17,398 nt of DNA from RGIG8775 sp045660295 (GTDB lineage Bacteria; Bacillota; Clostridia; Oscillospirales; CAG-272): assembly GCA_045660295.1 (NCBI GenBank), contig JAZRDN010000027.1:1-17398 (forward strand). The letters are read 5' to 3'. Below the pieces are notes generated by a model, which saw only the letters and a list, made by a program, of their open reading frames with translations, made no database searches and had not been told where the DNA came from. The position numbers and the translations under genes are program-made. This document shows, piece by piece, positions 13,085 to 17,398 of the stretch. Positions within the stretch are counted from its first letter, which is position 1. The number at the start of each line of letters is the position of its first letter.

Positions 13085-13894
13085 TTAAAGTTCCTCGTCC
13101 ACAAAGCCTTTTTCAGTCAACTTTCTAAAGGATTTGAAGCCCGCCCTTCTCGCTCTTTGTACGGCATCGTCAAAGCCGAGAAGAATGCATCTCGCATCGT
13201 GCGCATCGCTTGAAAAAGTGACCGAGCCGCCCATTTCACGGATAAGATTAAGAAAATACTCCGACGGATAAGGCTCTGTGCGGTATCCGCGTGATATGGC
13301 ACCCGTGTTTATCTCAAACGCCGCGCCCGTAGGCACAAGTACCTCCAGCGCTCTCTCCGCCGCTTTTATATAGCGTTTATCGCTTGTATCAAAGAGCTTA
13401 TCCCCCTCGTTGAACTTTGTCACAAGGTCAAAATGACCGACTATATCAAAGCTGAACTTTTGCGGCATTTTAGCGAGAATGTCATAATAGTTACACGCAA
13501 GCTCTATCAAGTCGCCGCCAAAATATCTGTTTGCCGCGTCTATCTGCTTTTCCGCGTTATGGTCTACGTCAATGAACTCGCCGTCAAGCTCAAAGAAATG
13601 CACCGAGCCGACGATATAGTCATACCCCTCGGCAGGGGGCGAGGTATAGTCCACCTCAGCGCCAAGGAACAGGTCTATTGCGCCCTTGTATTTTTCCTTA
13701 AGTCTTTGAATTTCAGCACGGCAAAGCGGCTCTCTGTCGGGTTTTACGCTATAAGACGAGCCTTTTACGCTGACGTAATGCTCCGAAATTCCAAACGAGT
13801 CACACCCCGCCTCTATTGCCGCCAACACCATTTCCTCAGGGGTATTTTTTCCGTCACTGTAAGTGGCGTGGCAATGGTAGTTGAAGGGCTTCAT
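13085..13894 (-). CDS. Histidinol-phosphatase, PHP family (HisK/HisJ type)
   Basis: Metal-dependent phosphatase that removes phosphate from L-histidinol phosphate, the step before histidinol dehydrogenase. PHP metal-binding motifs are in order: HCHATYSDG (7-15), SEH (37-39), GAEVDY, GSVHF, GHFDL and SDAHD near the C-terminus. Length 269 aa suits this class. It starts at an ATGA overlap with the stop of hisIE (13891-13894), so the two are translationally coupled, which supports the histidinol phosphate role over other PHP phosphoesterases. This pairs with the separate HisB here, which is a dehydratase only and lacks a phosphatase domain. Confidence 0.9.
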   Translation of the reverse strand: MKPFNYHCHATYSDGKNTPEEMVLAAIEAGCDSFGISEHYVSVKGSSYSVKPDREPLCRAEIQRLKEKYKGAIDLFLGAEVDYTSPPAEGYDYIVGSVHFFELDGEFIDVDHNAEKQIDAANRYFGGDLIELACNYYDILAKMPQKFSFDIVGHFDLVTKFNEGDKLFDTSDKRYIKAAERALEVLVPTGAAFEINTGAISRGYRTEPYPSEYFLNLIREMGGSVTFSSDAHDARCILLGFDDAVQRARRAGFKSFRKLTEKGFVDEEL

Positions 13895-14541
13895 TTTGTC
13901 ATTTTCTCCTGCTTTACCTTGTGGTCGATAACGTGTCTTGAAGCAAGCTCGGACTTTATATCATCAAGGCTGATGCCCATTTCGACCATAAGCACCATTA
14001 CGTGGTAAACAAGGTCGGATATTTCGTATATCGTCTCTGCCTTATCGTCAGCCTTGCCCGCGATAATGACCTCTGTTGACTCCTCGCCCACCTTTTTGAG
14101 TATCTTATCAATTCCCTTTTCAAAGAGATAGGTTGTATAAGAGCCTTCCTTTTTCTCGGTCTTTCTGCCCTCGATAAGCTTCATAAGACCGTCAAGCGAG
14201 AACTCGTTAAGCGTATCGCTATGGTAAATTTCCTCGTTGAAGCAGGAGTCAGCCCCCGTATGGCAAGCGGGGCCGTCCTTTTCCACAAGCACAGTAAGCG
14301 CGTCACGGTCGCAATCAGCAGTTATCTTTACGATATGCTGATAATTGCCCGATGTCTCGCCCTTGCGCCAAAGCTCTTGTCGAGAGCGTGACCAGAAGCA
14401 GGTCTTCCCCTCCTCCATGCTTATCTTAAGGCTTTCCCTGTTCATATACGCAAGTGTAAGCACCTTGCCCGACTTAGCGTCCACAACTATGGCGGGGATA
14501 AGCCCCTTTTCATCAAATTTAAGTGTTTCTATATCGAACAT
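13891..14541 (-). CDS. hisIE: Bifunctional phosphoribosyl-AMP cyclohydrolase / phosphoribosyl-ATP pyrophosphatase
   Basis: Carries out steps two and three of histidine synthesis. The HisI half (about 1-115) has SRSRQELWRKGETSGN (51-66), the metal-binding DCDRD (76-80), and CHTGADSCF (93-101). The HisE half (about 120-205) has KILKKVGEESTEVIIAGK and EISDLVYHVMVLM, the conserved acidic and Lys residues of the pyrophosphatase. At 216 aa the fusion is of normal length. I chose the ATG at 14541 behind GAGGGAAG; a TTG at 14556 would add five residues and overlap the end of hisF. It follows hisF by 11 nt. Confidence 0.95.
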   Translation of the reverse strand: MFDIETLKFDEKGLIPAIVVDAKSGKVLTLAYMNRESLKISMEEGKTCFWSRSRQELWRKGETSGNYQHIVKITADCDRDALTVLVEKDGPACHTGADSCFNEEIYHSDTLNEFSLDGLMKLIEGRKTEKKEGSYTTYLFEKGIDKILKKVGEESTEVIIAGKADDKAETIYEISDLVYHVMVLMVEMGISLDDIKSELASRHVIDHKVKQEKMTK

Positions 14542-14552
14542 AATCTTCCCTC

Positions 14553-15311
14553 TCAAATTCTCATGTTTATATTGTTTTCAACAAGATAGCGCTTAAGCGC
14601 GGGTATCTCGACCTCTGAATAGTGGAATATCGAGGCGGCAAGACCGGCGTCCACGCCCTTTACGCTATTAAAGAGTGTAACGAAATCCTCCATACAGCCC
14701 GCACCGCCCGAGGCGATAACGGGAACGTCAACGATATTGCACACCGCTTCCAGCATTTCAAGGTCAAAGCCCTGCTTTACTCCGTCGGTGTCGATACTGT
14801 TGACGACTATCTCGCCCGCGCCGTTTCCCACGCAACGCTTTATCCATTCAAGAGCCTCCATGCCCGTGTTTTCACGTCCGCCCTTAACAAAGACTCGGAA
14901 AACTCCGTCAACGCGCTTAACGTCAACCGAGAGCACCACGCACTGGTCTCCGTAACGCTTTGCCGCTTCCTCAACAAGTCCCGGATTTCTGATAGCGCCC
15001 GAGTTTACGCTGACCTTATCCGCACCGCATTTAAGCACGCGGTCAAAGTCATCAAGAGTGTTTATTCCGCCGCCAACCGTAAGGGGAATAAATATTTTGC
15101 TTGCAACCTCGCAAAGTATCTCGGTAAAAAGCTTTCGCCCCTCGCTTGAAGCGGTAATATCGTAAAAAACGAGCTCGTCAGCACCGTTTTTGCTATAATA
15201 TTCAGCCAGCTTGACGGGTGAGGAGACGTCCACCAGCCCCATAAAGTTAGTTCCCTTGACGACTCTGCCGTCCTTGACGTCAAGGCAAGGGATAATTCTT
15301 TTTGTTACCAT
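14553..15311 (-). CDS. hisF: Imidazole glycerol phosphate synthase, cyclase subunit
   Basis: With HisH it makes imidazole glycerol phosphate and AICAR from PRFAR, using ammonia from HisH. This is a (beta/alpha)8 barrel of 252 aa, the standard size. Catalytic Asp11 (IIPCLDV) and Asp130 (LSVDVKR) are in place, as are the phosphate-binding glycine runs VGGGI (79-83) and IASGGAG. The start ATG has AGGAGGGG right upstream, and the gap from hisA is 8 nt. Confidence 0.97.
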   Translation of the reverse strand: MVTKRIIPCLDVKDGRVVKGTNFMGLVDVSSPVKLAEYYSKNGADELVFYDITASSEGRKLFTEILCEVASKIFIPLTVGGGINTLDDFDRVLKCGADKVSVNSGAIRNPGLVEEAAKRYGDQCVVLSVDVKRVDGVFRVFVKGGRENTGMEALEWIKRCVGNGAGEIVVNSIDTDGVKQGFDLEMLEAVCNIVDVPVIASGGAGCMEDFVTLFNSVKGVDAGLAASIFHYSEVEIPALKRYLVENNINMRI

Positions 15312-15319
15312 AGCCCCTC

Positions 15320-16030
15320 CTATTTTGCCGCGGCTATCGCCTCGGCAAGGTCAATATTGCCCGTGTAAATGGCTTTTCCGACTATCGCGCCGTACATTCC
15401 CATTTCCGACAGCTTTTTGATATCGTCAATAGTTGAAACGCCGCCCGAAGCCACGAAATTCATGGTAAATCTTTCGGAAAGCTCACGGTAAAGCTCAGTG
15501 TTAGTCCCTCCAAGCATACCGTCCTTTGAAATATCGGTACAGATAACCGTGGAAACACCCTGCGCCTGCAAATTTTCGCAAAAGTCGAAGCACTCCAGTG
15601 CCGAAACCTCTTTCCAGCCCTTGATTGCCACCATTCCGTCCTTTATATCGACGCCGACGGCAATTTTTTCGCCGTACTCGGCTATCGCGGCTTTGAGGAA
15701 TTCGGGGTCTGATACCGCCGCCGTGCCTATAATAACGCGCGACACGCCTGCGTCCATATATTTTTTGATTATATCCATACTGCGGATACCGCCGCCTATC
15801 TCTACCTTAAGACCGCTTTTCGCGATTTCTGCCACGGTATCAAAATTGGCGGTGCTTCCGTCGCGCGCGCCGTCAAGGTCAACGACGTGTATCCACTCCG
15901 CGCCCGCTTCTTTGAATTTCTTCGCCATTTCGGGTGGGCAGTCGCTATACACGGTCACCTCATTATAATCGCCTTTTTTTAGTCTGACGGCTTTACCGTC
16001 AATTAAATCTATTGCGGGAAAAATTTTCAT
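15320..16030 (-). CDS. hisA: ProFAR isomerase (phosphoribosylformimino-AICAR ribotide isomerase)
   Basis: Fourth step of histidine synthesis, an Amadori rearrangement on a (beta/alpha)8 barrel homologous to HisF. The 236-aa product has the catalytic pair Asp8 (FPAIDL) and Asp128 (VGVDIKDG), a phosphate-binding EIGGGIR at 77-83, and VASGGVS in the second half. I chose the ATG at 16030, where the family begins with MKIFPAIDL and GGAAGT precedes it. A GTG at 16054 would add eight residues overlapping the end of hisH. Confidence 0.96.
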   Translation of the reverse strand: MKIFPAIDLIDGKAVRLKKGDYNEVTVYSDCPPEMAKKFKEAGAEWIHVVDLDGARDGSTANFDTVAEIAKSGLKVEIGGGIRSMDIIKKYMDAGVSRVIIGTAAVSDPEFLKAAIAEYGEKIAVGVDIKDGMVAIKGWKEVSALECFDFCENLQAQGVSTVICTDISKDGMLGGTNTELYRELSERFTMNFVASGGVSTIDDIKKLSEMGMYGAIVGKAIYTGNIDLAEAIAAAK

Positions 16031-16043
16031 TGTTACTTCCTTT

Positions 16044-16661
16044 TCACAGCTCACAAAAAGCCTTCAGAATTTTCAGCCCAACCTCACCGCTTTTTTCGGG
16101 GTGGAACTGACAGCCGTACACGTTGCCGTCGGCAACCGCGGCGGTAAGCGGAGCGCCGTATTCCGAGGTGGCTATTACAGACTCCTCGCAATTGGCGCCG
16201 TAATATGAGTGGACGAAATAGACGAAATCGCCCTCACAGAGATATTTGAATATCTCGTTTTTTTCTTTGTTTTCAGGGAAATTCAGCGAATTCCAACCGA
16301 TGTGGGGTATCTTCAGCCCCTCTCCGATAACCTCGGATATAGGTCTGACCTCGCCCCTTATAAGCCCAAGTCCTTCGTGCTCACCGTACTCAAAGCTCTT
16401 CTCAAAAAGCATTTGCATACCAAGGCAGATGCCAAGCACCGGCTTGCCCTTTTTCGCCTCATCACAGATGACCTTGTCAAGTCCGCAGGCGCGGAGCTTT
16501 TTCGCCGCGTCCTCAAACGCACCGACACCCGGAAGGAGTATTTTATCGGCGCTTCTTATAACGCTTTCGTCGCCGCTGACAACTACTTCAGCGCCGATAG
16601 CCGCCAGCGAGCTTTTTAGCGAAAAAAGATTACCAACGCCGTAATCTACGACAGCTATCAT
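16044..16661 (-). CDS. hisH: Imidazole glycerol phosphate synthase, glutamine amidotransferase subunit
   Basis: Releases ammonia from glutamine and channels it to HisF. A class I amidotransferase with the triad Cys79 (GICLGMQ), His187 and Glu189 (QFHPEKS). The N-terminus IAVVDYGVGNLFSLKSSL and the LLPGVGAF loop (42-49) are typical of HisH, and 205 aa is normal. Its ATG overlaps the hisB stop by four bases (16658-16661), so translation is coupled to hisB. Confidence 0.97.
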   Translation of the reverse strand: MIAVVDYGVGNLFSLKSSLAAIGAEVVVSGDESVIRSADKILLPGVGAFEDAAKKLRACGLDKVICDEAKKGKPVLGICLGMQMLFEKSFEYGEHEGLGLIRGEVRPISEVIGEGLKIPHIGWNSLNFPENKEKNEIFKYLCEGDFVYFVHSYYGANCEESVIATSEYGAPLTAAVADGNVYGCQFHPEKSGEVGLKILKAFCEL

Positions 16662-17248
16662 AAAAGCACCCCTTTGGTTGAGGATATTTCGTTTGCGAAG
16701 CGAGCGTCCACCGCCACAGCCTTTGCTATAGCGCGAGCTACGCCCTTGAACGCGCCCTCTATGATGTGATGCGAGTTTTTGCCGTCAAGCTGTTTGATGT
16801 GGAGCGTTACGCCCGCGCGTCTGACAAACGCCACGAAGAACTCCTCAACAAGCTCGGTATCGAAATCGCCCACCTTCTGGGTGGGAATTTCAAGTCCGTA
16901 ATTGAGCACGCTTCTGCCCGAAACGTCAACGGCAACCATAACAAGAGCCTCGTCCATAGGAAGAATTATATCGCCGTAGCGCACGATTCCCTTTGCGTCG
17001 CCAAGCGCCGCCTTGAAGGCGTCGCCAAGGCAGATTCCTATATCCTCGGCGGTGTGGTGATAGTCAACGTTTGTGTCTCCCACGCACCTTACAGAGAGGT
17101 CAAAGCGACCGTGGTGAGCGAAAAGCTCAAGCATGTGGTCAAGGAAGCCGCAGCCTGTGGAAATATCGCTCTTACCCGTGCCGTCAAGCTCTAACTTAAG
17201 AGAGACATCGGTCTCGCCCGTTTTTCTTATTATCTCATTGTTTCGCAT
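16658..17248 (-). CDS. hisB: Imidazoleglycerol-phosphate dehydratase
   Basis: Dehydrates imidazole glycerol phosphate to imidazole acetol phosphate. This is the dehydratase-only form, 196 aa, with manganese-binding clusters HMLELFAHHGRFD (38-50) and HHTAEDIGI (64-72), DEAL, and the C-terminal SHHIIEGAFKGVARA. I chose the ATG at 17248, where AAGGAG lies 7 nt upstream and the family's usual N-terminus R-x-T-x-E-T begins; an upstream ATG at 17335 would add 29 residues that match nothing and cross the palindrome. It is the first his gene in the window; earlier genes, if present, lie beyond the right edge. Its ribosome binding site may be hidden in a short hairpin. Confidence 0.97.
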   Translation of the reverse strand: MRNNEIIRKTGETDVSLKLELDGTGKSDISTGCGFLDHMLELFAHHGRFDLSVRCVGDTNVDYHHTAEDIGICLGDAFKAALGDAKGIVRYGDIILPMDEALVMVAVDVSGRSVLNYGLEIPTQKVGDFDTELVEEFFVAFVRRAGVTLHIKQLDGKNSHHIIEGAFKGVARAIAKAVAVDARFANEISSTKGVLL

Positions 17249-17255
17249 TTTTTCG

Positions 17256-17274
17256 CTCCTTAGCCGTAAGGGAG
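17256..17274 (-). promoter_or_regulatory. Possible hairpin covering the hisB ribosome binding site
   Basis: On the minus strand CTCCCTT (17274-17268) can pair with the Shine-Dalgarno AAGGAG (17261-17256), leaving one bulged C and a 6-nt loop. This would hide the site just before the hisB ATG at 17248. The anti-Shine-Dalgarno half belongs to the 20-bp repeat. Regulation is inference; a 6-bp stem can also arise by chance. Confidence 0.4.
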
Positions 17275-17280
17275 TCGAAC
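17261..17280. repeat. 20-bp repeat, copy 2 (first copy at 4426-4445)
   Basis: Matches 4426-4445 at 19 of 20 bases in the same orientation. The reverse complement GTTCGACTCCCTTACGGCTA resembles the T-loop and acceptor end of a tRNA, and here the T-loop is consensus (TTCGACT). No complementary 5' stem and no CCA are present, so it is not a working tRNA. Confidence 0.65.
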
Positions 17281-17288
17281 ACATAAGG

Positions 17289-17393
17289 TTTTGGTCGAAA
17301 AATAACGGTGTATGCTTCCGAAAAAACACTTGCAATATCTTATATTGCTTCGTATTTTTTCGTTGCCTCCCCTCGCTATTTTTTCGTCCAAAA
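17289..17393. repeat. Nested imperfect palindrome, about 105 bp, upstream of hisB
   Basis: Three stems share one centre: 17289-17305 with 17377-17393 (outer, TTTTGG[T/A]CGAAAAA-type arms with few mismatches), 17319-17329 with 17352-17362 (11 bp with one G-T), and 17332-17338 with 17342-17348 (7 bp perfect, loop of 3). The unpaired parts between outer and middle stems are nearly equal (13 and 14 nt), so the whole folds as one rod-like hairpin. No protein frame is credible. It may be a small non-autonomous mobile element or an RNA leader of the his genes. The rest of 17249-17398 holds no gene. Confidence 0.65.
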
Positions 17394-17398
17394 CTGCT

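Noticed and set aside
17249..17335. N-terminal extension of HisB by 29 residues
   Set aside because: The added residues match nothing, and a good Shine-Dalgarno precedes the inner ATG at 17248.
17249..17398. T-box riboswitch or his leader peptide in front of hisB
   Set aside because: No T-box signature (AGGGTGG-type) and no run of histidine codons was found in the available 150 bases; the true operon leader may lie outside the window.
1..17398. CRISPR arrays, transposases, phage or toxin-antitoxin genes
   Set aside because: No regularly spaced repeats and no matching protein motifs were seen in the window.

Overview
The window looks like a chromosomal segment of a spore-forming, low-to-moderate GC Firmicute of class Clostridia, probably a gut or rumen lineage near Oscillospirales. 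The evidence is Spo0A, a GerW/YtfJ sporulation protein, a DacF-type carboxypeptidase, lon next to ysxC (the Bacillus order), an scpA-scpB block, strong Shine-Dalgarno sites and consensus sigma-A promoters. The genus placement is inference. Nearly all coding sequence is recognisable core genome; the unexplained material is in the intergenic DNA.

Layout. (1) 1-1367 is gene-poor. It holds a GC-rich multi-hairpin stretch joined to a minus-strand tRNA-Pro(GGG) with its own consensus promoter, an AT-rich divergent control region, a promoter-to-terminator unit on the plus strand that looks like a small RNA of about 125 nt, a perfect 17-bp hairpin, and a decayed fragment of a glycerol-1-phosphate dehydrogenase gene. 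(2) 1368-10290, plus strand, is a long co-directional block: lon, ysxC, an M50 site-2 protease, scpA, scpB, a DUF2953 protein (YtfI-like), ytfJ, a D-Ala-D-Ala carboxypeptidase, an RsuA/RluB pseudouridine synthase and a small protein with a Cys/His-rich tail. Protein quality control, chromosome condensation, the cell envelope in sporulation and ribosome maturation are grouped here. (3) 10291-11360: two tandem terminator-like hairpins, then spo0A as a single-gene unit with a sigma-A promoter and a possible 0A box, closed by a bidirectional terminator. (4) 11361-17248, minus strand: the distal half of a histidine operon in the order hisB-hisH-hisA-hisF-hisIE-PHP histidinol phosphatase, tightly packed with two ATGA overlaps, followed by an ACT-domain protein (UPF0237) and its partner UPF0210, which have their own promoter and end at the terminator shared with spo0A. 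Earlier his genes would lie beyond the right edge. (5) 17249-17398: the hisB leader, with a long imperfect palindrome and a 20-bp repeat that is also found after ysxC.

No CRISPR array, transposase, phage gene or defence system was seen. The best candidates for something undescribed are the small-RNA unit at 522-690, the nested palindrome upstream of hisB at 17289-17393, and the shared T-arm-like 20-mer at 4426 and 17261, one copy of which can pair with the hisB ribosome binding site.
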